Assembly: GCA_019918135.1 (NCBI GenBank)
Contig: WBZZ01005207.1
Location: 56,001 to 120,000 of the forward strand
DNA: 64,000 nucleotides
Direction of reading: 5' to 3'
Origin: Paulinella micropora
Taxonomy: Eukaryota; Cercozoa; Imbricatea; Euglyphida; Paulinellidae
Shown: positions 52,177 through 62,410 of the stretch, one piece after another
How the letters are laid out: the number at the start of each line of letters is the position of its first letter
How positions within the stretch are numbered: the first letter of the stretch is position 1
Translations under genes and position numbers: made by a program
The notes under the pieces: generated by a model
Database searches by the model: none
The model's input: only the letters and a program-made list of their open reading frames with translations
Told to the model about the DNA's origin: nothing

Positions 52177-53291
52177 CTCTCTCTTTCTCTCGTTCTATCT
52201 ATCTATCTCTCTCTATTTATGACAGCGACCGACATGCCTCCCAAGCTTCCAGTCGGCTACTTCGTCAATCCGCGCCTGAAGAAGGATATTCGTGCTTTGG
52301 CTACTAAATACCTAGGGCCGGATGAGCGAGCACATGTGGAGGAAATGTTAGCAGGTGGAAATTTGACCAGAGTAGAGGTGGATGGAGATTACTTCGAAGG
52401 CGGCCTGCCCGGCCGTCCTGCTCATATGTCCTGTGTCGATGCAAAAGGCAAGGAATGGAGAGCAGAATTTCGATTGATCGACGAGCTACCTGTAAATTGG
52501 ATGGAGTTGCCTCAAGAACGACAGGAGAAAATGAACGCACTTACGCGTTTGACCGATGAAGAGCTGCTGTCCTTACCACGCACTTATTTTGTTAATGAAG
52601 GACGTCCTCCAGCTCACCCGAGATGGCGTGGTGCAAGACAGCTTACTAGCGAAGAAAAGCAGGAGCAGGATTTAGCATTTGGAAATGCTTCTGAGCCTTG
52701 GCGGAAAATTCTCACGTTGCTAAGATCGTCAGAGGAAAAAAAGCAATTTGCGTCCAAGCAGATGGTAGTTAGCGAATTGAAATCATGGATGAGAATGCAT
52801 GGTGTTGCAACGCAAAACTCCGATCGGAAACAGTTCAAGAAGGCAGAGCTTATTGAACAAGCGTGGAACCATTTCGAACGATGCGACTGTGGGTTCCCTG
52901 AGGAAGAAGAGCTTGGTGCTGCTCAGCCTGCAGAACCAGTGGCAGATTCAGAGGATGACTTATCTGATACTTCATCTTCCAGTTCATCAACTGACTCATC
53001 GTCTGATCGATCTTCTGGTTCAGAGGAAGAAAAGCATGGTATTAGTTTTCTTCTTCTTCTTCTTCTTCTTCTTCTTCTTCTTCTTCTTCTTCTTCTTCTT
53101 CTTCTTCTTCTTCTTCTTCTTCTTCTTCTTCTTCTCCTCCTTAACATGATGCTATCCATATTGTAGATGATTCAGATCGCTCCGACGCAAGTTGGAGAAT
53201 GCGTAACTCAGGAATCCGTTTGCGCGGACGTCGCCGCGCACGTCGTGCTGCGGGTGGACGTGGACGTGGACGTGGACGTGGTCGTATGTGA
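49157..53291 (+). CDS. SET-like and DDE transposase-like fusion gene, seven exons
   Basis: Exons at 49157(?)-49471, 49567-50034, 50085-50210, 50279-51152, 51203-52117, 52226-53038 and 53167-53291 join in one frame through GT-AG introns of 50-128 nt. The product is about 1,200 residues. Exons 1-2 look like a SET methyltransferase domain: GGYGVFADKYLPP, HPIKFINES, CRPNVKVSKG and TTVISKDQEILLSY. Exon 4 is helical. Exon 5 holds a CEICTEL Cys pair, then an RNase H-like core with SADMKPP, EWDGAGDNTAWAMLGFLG and PPGHGHDGDDQEF, the pattern of DUF7869-type putative transposases. Exon 6 has a SAP-like part (VVSELKSWMRMHGV...KKAELIEQAW) and a Ser/Asp tail. Exon 7 ends in RGR repeats. The 5' end is uncertain because repeats sit directly upstream. 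The gene lies inside long inverted repeats, so it is the likely transposase. Confidence 0.65.
53045..53145 (+). repeat. CTT microsatellite within the last intron
   Basis: (CTT)n of about 95 bp lies between the donor at 53039 and the acceptor ending at 53166. Confidence 0.9.
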
Positions 53292-53547
53292 TTATTTTTT
53301 TTGAATGAATTTTTCTGGGTCCGACTTTTTCATAATGGTTTTTGTCTAGGGCAACTGCAACTGTAACGCTTCTTCTAAAAACTGAAATTAGAAATTTGTT
53401 TAACTCTGATAATGCACCAGAATCTGATGTGAAGCGTCCTCCCTCCGACCCATTCCCCCCCCCCCCCCACCCCCCCCCCTCCCCCCTCTACGTACCAGCG
53501 TACGTCACAGCGGGCAAACAGAATTTTTTGAAGGTAAAACCATGTCT

Positions 53548-53875
53548 TAATATAGTAAAATGCTTAATATAAGCAAGAATAAACAGTAAAAGCAAATTCT
53601 GCATGTTCGGCATTGTTATCATCATAGATTCATGGTAGCCGGGACTACGAAAAAGTAGAAAAATTACCGTGTCGGACCGGTTCCTGCCCACCTCTGAAGA
53701 TGAAGTTAAAGTGTATTACAATTAATAAAAACATATTTTAATATTATTTTTATATGTTCTGCAATCAGGGAATTCATTTCCTTTCATTTCCACACGTTTT
53801 CAAAAAAGTCCATATACTTCATGGAAAATTTCGGAAAAAGGGATACCCCCAAGATTGTCGAATGTTTAGTTATAT
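53548..53875 (-). repeat. Right inverted repeat of the 13.8-kb transposon
   Basis: Inverted partner of 40063-40396. It ends GAATGTTTAGTTATAT at 53875, followed by TTG. Confidence 0.85.
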
Positions 53876-54944
53876 TTGTAGCTCCTTGTATCTTTGGTGG
53901 TCTTCGCTTTTGACAGTTCAATAGGATACTAGTTCAAGAACACTTGTACAAATTTCTTCATTGAAATTCCTCTTCTGTACGACAAACTTACTTGGTGTTT
54001 GGTGGTATTTTTTTGCAATGAAAAAATGGAAACTTATGTTTTGTGATATGAAATCAGTTTGTATAGGACTATAGAATGTCTAAATCTGTTTGTATACTTA
54101 ATACACGTAAATTCACAAAGCCTGTCCTTGGTGATTTGAATACACAATGAGATTTCACACAGCGATTTTTCGATGGTATGTCTGACCAAAACATCACTTT
54201 GAAAGTCGATGAGAGCGCATCGCTCCTTTCAATTTTATTATTGAAAATGATGTTTTTGTTATTGTGATGCTATTCCAAGCCTCAGAACAAGTGCACAGAC
54301 CTCCTGACATGCACACAAGATCACTGCCTTCTCGAGTTTCCTGCTTCAAAAAATGTCTGACTTTATATTTTTAAACACACAAAAAAATAAGCCACAAAAG
54401 TCAGGAATGTTCAACTAGTGAATATAGGAGTTAAATTAACTACTTTCCAGCAACATTTAATGAATAATACAACTCCTATGACGATTTTTTCATTTTTGCT
54501 TTGATTCATTACGACCGGTTTTCACTTTGAAATTGCTCAGCGTATACAAATGATATTTTAATAAAAAGTGTATACATATGTTCCTTAAAGCTCAGTGAAC
54601 TGAATTCTTGCTTTCTTCATTCATTATGAGTCCCTTACAAATCAGAAACTAGTTATGTTTATGGGATCCTCTGACACCATTTTTCCAGCATTATTTCCAC
54701 AGCTCCACCAAAAAAACCCGTAGAATTCCCTAGGCAATCGTGAAACTTCACGCTCAAAAATGTTGGGGCCAGCTTGAACATGAAAATTTTGAGGTTGATG
54801 TTTGAAGTAAGTTTTGAACGTCTTACACTAAATTTTATATAAAATCCTTTTGTCACATTAAAGTTCAATATTAAAATATTATGTTTCCAAAAAAAAAGGA
54901 GACTGCAAAACTTTATTTCATTTTTGAAGGGGAGCTAACTACAT
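53876..54944. other. AT-rich intergenic DNA
   Basis: I see no gene, array or repeat in this kilobase. Its last part should include the leader of copia copy 3. Confidence 0.5.
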
Positions 54945-56237
54945 ATGATCGGTAAAGGTTCAACGATGGGTAGCTTCCCAAAGGTTATGAGCCTTGGAAC
55001 TGAGAAAACAATGGGTTTAAAGCAAGAGTACATCCCGCAGTTGGATGGTACCACTCGGAATTATTCCGACTTCCGTTACAAGCTAGTGAACTATGCAAAG
55101 GGCATCAGTGCCTGGCATGGTGAGTGCATCACGCTGGCATTTGATGACCCAGCAAAGGCAAAGGTTAAATATCCTTATGACCCAGTCAAAGCACTGGAGA
55201 TTGAGGAGAGGGAATTGCCTGATGAACCTGACTCAGAGGATACCCCTGATGTCGATTCTCACGATGAAGGCAGTGCGTCAGACGCGGGTAGACAGAGACA
55301 CAAAACGCTGAAGAAAGATGAAAGCAAGACACCCACCGAAGACAGACCGAAGGATTGGGCGAAGCTAACTGACGAACAAAAGAAACAGTGGAGAGAGAAA
55401 AGAGCAAAGAAAGTGAAGCATGAGAAACGAAGACAGTCGAAACGAGCACACACACTAAGAGTGAAAGTAGTGCAGAAAGAAAAGAAGCATTATGAGCGCA
55501 TGCGAACACTACAACTCATTCTGTCTGTTGCTTTTTCTCATCCTGTTGCCGTTCGATATTTACGTATTAAGACAGTCACAGGACCGATAGAGCTGATAGA
55601 GGCAGTGAGGGCCAAGTTCGGTTCAATCTCCGGGGTTAAAAAGAACATAAAAGCGCAAATTTTCGAGAACATGTATCCAAAACCCGGACAAAATGTTGAT
55701 GCATGGTTGAATGATTATGTTGCAATGAAGGGAGAGGTAGAGAGTCACAGAACTCACCCATTCGACGAAGATGACCTCATAAAAGCCCTGCTTGCTAAGC
55801 TTGCAAAACATCCCGCATACGGAGAGAACTTCAAAGCACTCTACTTCAACCTACCCACCAACCTTAGAATTTGACAACTTAGTTGACAGCGCAAGAGACA
55901 CATGGGCATTGTGGAGAAAGGATAAGTGGAGAGGAGAAGAGAGGAAGGGAGACCTGAAAAGCCCACGAGGCAGAAGAGGGAGACAAACCTCTTAGCAGGT
56001 GATAAGGGAGATGAGGACGATGGAGGTAAGGGCAAGTACAGAAAATTCAAGAAGAAGGAAGAATGGTGGCTCAAAGTCACTTGTTACGAGTGTAATGAGA
56101 AAGGCCATACCAAGAAGTATTGCCCAGCAAAGAAACCCCGTAAGAAAACTCAAGCGAGTGAAGACAAGAACGATAATAAAAAAAGGGAAAACCTCACAGC
56201 AATAAGCACAAAAAGTCTCTCAAGGACAAAGACATGA
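54945..56237 (+). pseudogene. Copia gag (copy 3), frameshifted
   Basis: It is open from ATG 54945 to 55874 (309 aa) with the family start (SFPKVMSLGTEKTMGLKQEY), PYDP motif, Lys/Arg-rich middle and capsid-like helical part (NVDAWLNDYVAMKGEVE). A frame change near 55860 leads to the remaining part, which ends in the zinc knuckle CYECNEKGHTKKYC and a basic tail. It matches gag of copy 1 in order and motifs. It would form the retrotransposon particle; inactive as written. Confidence 0.8.
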
Positions 56238-57180
56238 ACCTCATTAGAGAAGAGGAACAAGAGGGGGACACAGAGACAGATAGTGACGTTTTACTCGTCT
56301 TCATGGGGGGAGATGTCCTAGACGACCCTGGGGAAACGCCTGACGAAGAGAGAGGCAGGGAGAGAGCGAATGTCGAGTCTGGGGAACCTCAGATTGAGCC
56401 AGGTGTTCGTCCCCTGTCGACAAATAAAAGTGACGGAGGGAGTCCCTCCGCCACACCAATCTCACGCTCTCAGAGTCAGCTAACAAGGGACACCTCCACA
56501 AACACCCCACAGCGTCAAAACCCCGTTCCCAAAACACCTCTGACAACCATTGAGAGGTATAGCAAAGAGAGACCGAGGTCCCTTAAGTGTCACGGCAAGA
56601 ATAAAAAGAACAGTCCTTGTCAGATCTCTCTTGAAAAAGACAAGAGGGGTCCAAATGCTATGCAAGCTTCTAGGTTGACATATGGATTATTTTGCGGTTA
56701 TCATGCGAAAAAGCAGGACAAAGAGTATCCTTTACTTAACATAGCTGTCAGCCCAGACCTCCGCCCCCCCAAATCCCCTTACTACCCTGATGAGAGTGGT
56801 TTGCGTGAGGATGCAAAGCAAGAGGGATAGTCATACCACACAATCTCACTACCACATTCACCAACCAATCTCCACAGAGGGAGGGAGAGAGTGAGCAAAA
56901 AGGAGTGAAAAGGGAAGTGAGGGAGAGTAGGCAATAGGCGTGTAGAGACATCACCGCAAAAACACACCTCCACCACACAAACACCTCACACCGCATCATC
57001 GCACATGTCACGCAAACAGATGACACACCAATGCAAAGAGAGAGCAGTGAGGAAGAAGAAGGAGAAGAAGAGATGGAGGAATCATACTATGATAGTGAGA
57101 ATGACTCTAGATGTTCTGATGAGATCAGACATGACATGGCAATATTAATGGCATCATGCTTGGACGATGATGACGTTAAC
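56234..57180 (+). pseudogene. Copia Cys-domain and acidic linker (copy 3)
   Basis: A frame from 56234 to 56830 carries an acidic/Ser/Thr linker and then the conserved Cys/His module CHGKNKKNSPCQIS...LFCGYHAKK, followed by PYYPDESGL. After a stop and decayed sequence, a short acidic frame at 57031-57180 with DSRCSDEIRHDMAILMAS matches the acidic region of copy 1. Then the element is cut by the MITE. Protease and integrase that should follow are absent. Confidence 0.6.
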
Positions 57181-57189
57181 CCGGGACTT

Positions 57190-57670
57190 TGCGGGGTGGG
57201 CGGGTATGTGTTGCCGAGCCGGCCGAACGACTTTTTTTTCACATTCTTTTATGAGTGTCAACACTAGTTTTTATTAATAAATAAACTAGTTTCAAATTGG
57301 TTTAAACACACATTACAATCTAATATTAGTTAGAAGAGTCAGGTCTGACATGTAGAAAAAACTAAGTATACCCTAGGAAAATTTCGGAAAAGGGGGCCAT
57401 CCCCAGTTATCCGAACTGGTTGTTACATTGGCAGACATCACTGCTGCCTGGCTGTACGCACTTTCCCTCGCAAAGCATGGCCTGCGCGTTGTCTGTTACC
57501 CACTTACCACCGTTCATATTTTCCACCAATTTGCGCCAACCTCAGTATGCCTGACCTGACTGTTGTAATTAATATTAGACTGACATAATGCGCTTTTAAA
57601 TCAATTGGAAACACGTTTATTTATTAATAAAACTACTTGGTTGTGACTCAATGACACAAAAAAAATTCAG
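57190..57670. mobile_element. MITE-like inverted-repeat element
   Basis: About 100-bp imperfect inverted arms (57245-57345 and 57550-57660) share TTTTTATTAATAAATAAAC, TTGGTTTAAA-like, CTAATATTA and AGTCAGGTC segments. The interior holds GGAAAATTTCGGAAAAGGGG...ATCCCC, close to a stretch of the 13.8-kb transposon's inverted repeat. A C-run and a CA repeat (57680-57718) follow. Confidence 0.65.
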
Positions 57671-57714
57671 TGTGAGGAAACCCCCCCCCCCCCCCCCCAC
57701 ACACACACACATAC

Positions 57715-58080
57715 ACACAGAGCACGAGATATATTCATTTTTCAGCAAGATCTCGTGCTCCGAGATCTTAATTACGGCATCCGAGATTTTATATCGTTAA
57801 ACAACATTTAATACAAACGTCGAGTTTATAACCTGAAAACGAGAATTTTATGTCGTTTAACAAGATTTTTTCTTGGCTCCGAGATATGTGCGTGTATCTT
57901 GTTTCCGAGATTTTATCTCTTTTTCAAGATTTTTCTCGTATCAAGATAAAATCTCGAAAAACGTGATAAAATTTCGAAAATCCGAGAAAAAAAAACTCGG
58001 AAACCGAGAAATAATCTTGGACTTCGCGACTAAATCTTAAAATCGCGATTTATAAGCAGTCCGCGATTTTTTTGAAGCCA
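57715..58080. repeat. Cluster of degenerate CGAGATTTTAT palindromes
   Basis: Variants of CCGAGATTTTAT and its complement ATAAAATCTCG occur more than ten times in 360 bp, in both orientations. The pattern is unlike flanking sequence and codes for nothing recognisable. Confidence 0.7.
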
Positions 58081-58110
58081 TAGTGAATTTCACGGATTGA
58101 TCGTGAAATT

Positions 58111-60235
58111 TTGCCAGAGCAAACGGACAAGAAGGGAGATGACTCTGCCCTCGAGACAACGGACGAGCCCCACGACGACGTCGCAGAGTATGAAATTGGA
58201 GTGTGGACCAGCTTCGACGCGTCGTCGACCCCCCTTGCGGTTTCTGTTCCAACTGCTACTGCTTCTGTTGTGAATTTGCACCCACTCCCTCGTTCTCCTT
58301 TAGCTCGTCCGAAAGCAACAAAGGATATCGATGGCAACGTCGGTACTTACTCAGAACATAATCGATGGAAAGAGGTCTAGAAAGCCTCGTCCGCCTCATC
58401 ACGCATCCCACTCTGTACGTCTAGCTTTGGGTAATGACGACGACGACTACGACAACGACAACGACTACGGTGCTTTGTCAACTTTTGATGAATCTGACAC
58501 TGACTCGTTTTGTTTGTTTACCCATGTGCTTCGCATCCCCGAAAAGCAGAAAAAGGCTGATCCCAACGTCATGGCTGCTCGTAAGAACGAAATTGATGGA
58601 ATTATACAAAGCTAATTGTGTTGGGCTACTAGGATGACGCACGGCGGGCCAACATCACGCCGGTGCACACCGGATTTGTAGATGCAATCAAACAAAATGA
58701 GTCGACTGGTGAGACAAGCTACAAATCTAGGCTTGTACTTCGAGGGAATAGAATGAATGAATATGAATACTTTAGCCCCTACGAGACGACGACGCCTGTT
58801 GCGCATCATTGGACGCTCTTATTGCTCTGTGCCGTCATGGTCGGTCTGGGACTGCTACTCAAGGTCATCGACTTCAGCCAGGCGTTTATACATGCTGATA
58901 TGGAGGACGTCGTTTTTGCTGTGCCGCCTGAAGAATTCAGGAAAGTTGACGACCCCTGGGCTATTTGGCTGGTTTTGAAGGCCCTATATGGATCCCCCAG
59001 GCGGGGAGGCGATGGCATGACTTCGTGGCTCGGTTCTTGCGCCTCATTGGATATATAGAATCTACTGTGGACCCGTGTGTCTTCTATCTTTTAGGCAAGG
59101 ACAAGAACTTCCCACCTTCTTTCGTCCGTAGTTCTAAATCGCTCCCATGGGTACTATTGCTGAAAACTGACGACATGTTAGTCTTTTGCATGCTTGACGT
59201 GCAGTACGATAACCTGAAGCGCAAACTCGATGAGCATGGATTTCGCTACAAGGCATTGGGGGACGTGAAAGTTTTCACCGGTTTGCAATTCAAACGTTTC
59301 GACTCGGGGACTGTTGATTCACCAACGAGCCTACATTCGTGGTCTCCTGCGTGATCGTGGCTATGCTAACGCAAATCCCACCGACCCCTGCTACTGTACA
59401 GGAGCCGGCACCTGCAGCCCCCGAGTGCCCTCTGCGTCAATGGACCCTACCTAAGCTTACTGGTGAATTGATATGGCCTGCGTCCATGTCACAGCCACAC
59501 ATTTCATTTGCTGTTAACAGGCTGAGCGTCTTCGGGCATCAGGCTCCTGACATCGCCTACGCCATGGTTGGTCGCATATACCGGCACCTGCGGGAGGAGC
59601 GAGGGTTGTTCTTTCCTGCCAACGTTGACCCAGCAACTTTTGAATTCAATTCGTATTCAGACTCCGACTTCGGCAATTGTCGCTTCACGCGCCGGTCCCG
59701 CAACGGAGAGATTCACATGCTAACTGGCCCGGTTCACTGGAACTCTCGACGTCAATCCACTGTGGCTCTATCGAGGATGGATGCGGAAGTAATCGCATTG
59801 TCCAATTAATATTGCACACGCACTGCGATCGCCGTGCAGAGCTTCTTGCGTGAGCTGAACGTTCCAGTTCCGCAACCGACGGTAATACATGAGGATAATC
59901 GCGGATCGATTACGGTTTCGTCGAATTGATTGGGTGGCCCACGCTCTCGTCACTTGGACATTAAACATCACTGCATTCTTGAGCAAGTAAGGGAAAGACG
60001 CATTGCTGTTCGTTATATCCCGTCGAATGACAACCTCGCCGACGCCTTCACCAAGCCGCTGCCGACCCCGCAGTTCCGCGCTCTCGTGGATCAATTCACC
60101 GTCCGGCTCGATGATTACCTCAAAGACGACGAGGACTCGATTCCACCGACTGGTCCGACGGCTGCACCATACCCGCCAGTCAAGAAGAAGAAGTCAGTCA
60201 AGAAGAAGAAGCCCAACGCTTCAAAGGGAGTGTGA
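58111..60235 (+). pseudogene. Copia reverse transcriptase-RNase H (copy 3)
   Basis: The product is broken into at least five frames. It keeps the family's linker end (SFCLFTHVLRIPEKQ). The RT shows LKVIDFSQAFIHADMEDVVF, LVLKALYGSPRRGG and the catalytic loop LLLKTDDMLVF. The RNase H has SYSDSDFGNCRFTRRSR and VALSRMDAEVIALSN, and the ending is DIKHHCILEQVRERRIAVRY...LADAFTKPLPTPQF. Order and motifs match the intact copy 2, including TDD in place of VDD. A basic Lys-rich tail closes it at 60235. It belongs with the gag at 54945 but is separated from it by the MITE and the palindrome cluster, and lacks an integrase. Confidence 0.85.
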
Positions 60236-61200
60236 CCCTGCTTAGGATGGAGACAGATTGTTTGATGAAAGCTATGGAATTCTCTCTTGTGAGGATAATG
60301 AGCAACTCATCTGGGGTTACAAACGCTACGAATCGGACTTCGACTACAGCTTCGACTGGGGAGGCCTGCGGCTGAATGTGGTTGAACTTGGAGTTGATCT
60401 CCATTCTGCGAGTGCTCTATGTTGATCGTGAAGTAGAAGGACTTCCTGACGGAAATGCTAAGATCTGATCCGTTGACTTCCTGTCCGCCCGGCCCCGGCG
60501 AGGCCGGACTATTTATTTCGCCTTCTTTTGAGGTCGATTGCCGCAATGGACTCGACTAGTTTTTAAACGATGACAATGACACTCTCATTATTTATGGTGA
60601 TGTTGAGTTCAGGGGGGGGGGGGGGGTATTGTAGTATGATACTACATCATTATATTATTAATACTTCCTGATGGGAACTCTAATATCACTAATTACCGTT
60701 AGGATTAATATTACTGACACCGCACACCGGATATTTACCTACTAGTGTGAAATGCCACTTTTACCTGCATACAATCAGAAGAATGGCATTACTGTGGCAA
60801 TATATTTATAGTATTCCAGAACGGTGTGTAGAACGGAATAGGGTAGGACTCTTGAATATATTAACTATTCATTTCCGGATATTCTATTAAAGGGGATTGT
60901 GTTTACCAGTCAGATATAAACCCAATCTTCTTTCTAGAATAACTAGAACATACCTTTACCGTAGATCAGTTACTCTTAGTTCTGTCAGTTGTTGCATTGT
61001 CATTAAAGTAGTTTTATTGCACATCGGAAGACCTTTACTGGTCTGAGCTTCGTGTATTAATAGAACTGAACTTCTGTGCTGTTAGTCATGATACCAGGAG
61101 CCTCCGGTAATGGTATAGGTGGTCACTTCGTTTATTTACGTAGATTCAACTTCTACTTGTTTGCAGACTTTGGTTGCAAAGTACGAACCCGATGAAAGTA
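60236..61200 (+). other. 3' end of copia copy 3 with poly-G purine tract and LTR-like sequence
   Basis: A purine-rich stretch ending in a 15-G run (60612-60626) could be the polypurine primer. It is followed by TATTGTAGTATGATACTACA, a palindromic start as seen at some LTRs, and about 550 bp of non-coding AT-rich sequence. No second LTR was found, so the limits are tentative. Confidence 0.45.
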
Positions 61201-62410
61201 GATTATAAGTTTGCTAAGCCTAGGCGTTGCAAAACTACTGTAAAGTACTTGAAGAACGACTTCAAGTCCAACTTGTAGTTCAAGTGTTCAGGAATTGCTT
61301 CTTGGGGAAAGGTTCCCACTGTTGTGACTGTGTGCTTATTGACTCATTTTCCCCTGACCTCTGTTTTCCTTGTCCACAAATTTACCGCATATACATGTTT
61401 ACGGGAAATTAAGTGAAAAGGTTATAGATTGGGGAAAAAAGGCAATAGTTAATCTTTTGTAAACTTGAAAACTTTGAATCAACAGTTTGAAGTCATTCCT
61501 GAAGGAAATAGAAAACTAGTTAGTGAAGTCGAAACGTCGTGCAGAGGAGAATCTAATTGGCCGGTCAAAAACAGTACAAAATATATAAAGCAGTTAACTT
61601 TAAAGTTGATAATATTATCCAAGTTGTTAATATATATACTACTACCACAGTTATCATTAATATTAAGCTTAGTTATTTTGTTAATTACTACATCAATATT
61701 AATATTAATAATTCTGTCTAAAAAATATATATTAATATATGTTAACTTTTATTAATACTTTTACAGTTGATAACATTGTCGTTAAATATACTACTGCCAG
61801 TCATTTATATTAAGATTAGTTATTTTGTTCTTAATATTTATCGTTATTGATAAAATTAATATTTCACAATACTTGAATTTGCAATTCACCGCTTGAATGT
61901 CAGTTATTAAGAAGATAGAAATCCACTCATAAACAATCTTTTTCTTCATGATCAGATATTGGATCTCATACCAATACACTTGCAGGATTTTAATTTCAAA
62001 AATCAACAGTTGATTTTGACACATTGATACTCGACTTTAGCAATCATCCCCAAAACTCTGAAGGTAAAATAATCATTTGGATATTATTAGGTAACATGAA
62101 ATTAGGTTCAACCTTACAATCTTCAAGTTGAGATATATGCTGTTCCTAAACGTAAACATAGTGAACTGAGACTAAGCATTACCTTTTAGATTTCCTCAAC
62201 TTGCACTTCGACTAGAGATTGACTGAAATTTGTAATAATTTTAAAAAAAAAATTAAAAAAAACAACCAACTAGTGAACACAATCGTTTTGTACATGAATG
62301 CTATGTTCTGTAGATTGCGTGTTGCGTCAAGAAATTTCATGAAACCAAAAGGTCTAGAATCAGGTCTAGAATCTTCAGCACTGTTAAAAGTGAACCAAAG
62401 TAATGTGGAA
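61201..62410. other. AT-rich intergenic DNA
   Basis: No gene, tandem array or repeat recognised. It separates the retrotransposon from the MIF4G gene. Confidence 0.5.

Noticed and set aside
58050..58337. Minus-strand ORFs opposite the start of the copia copy 3 polymerase
   Set aside because: Antisense to the linker of the RT polyprotein; no domain seen.
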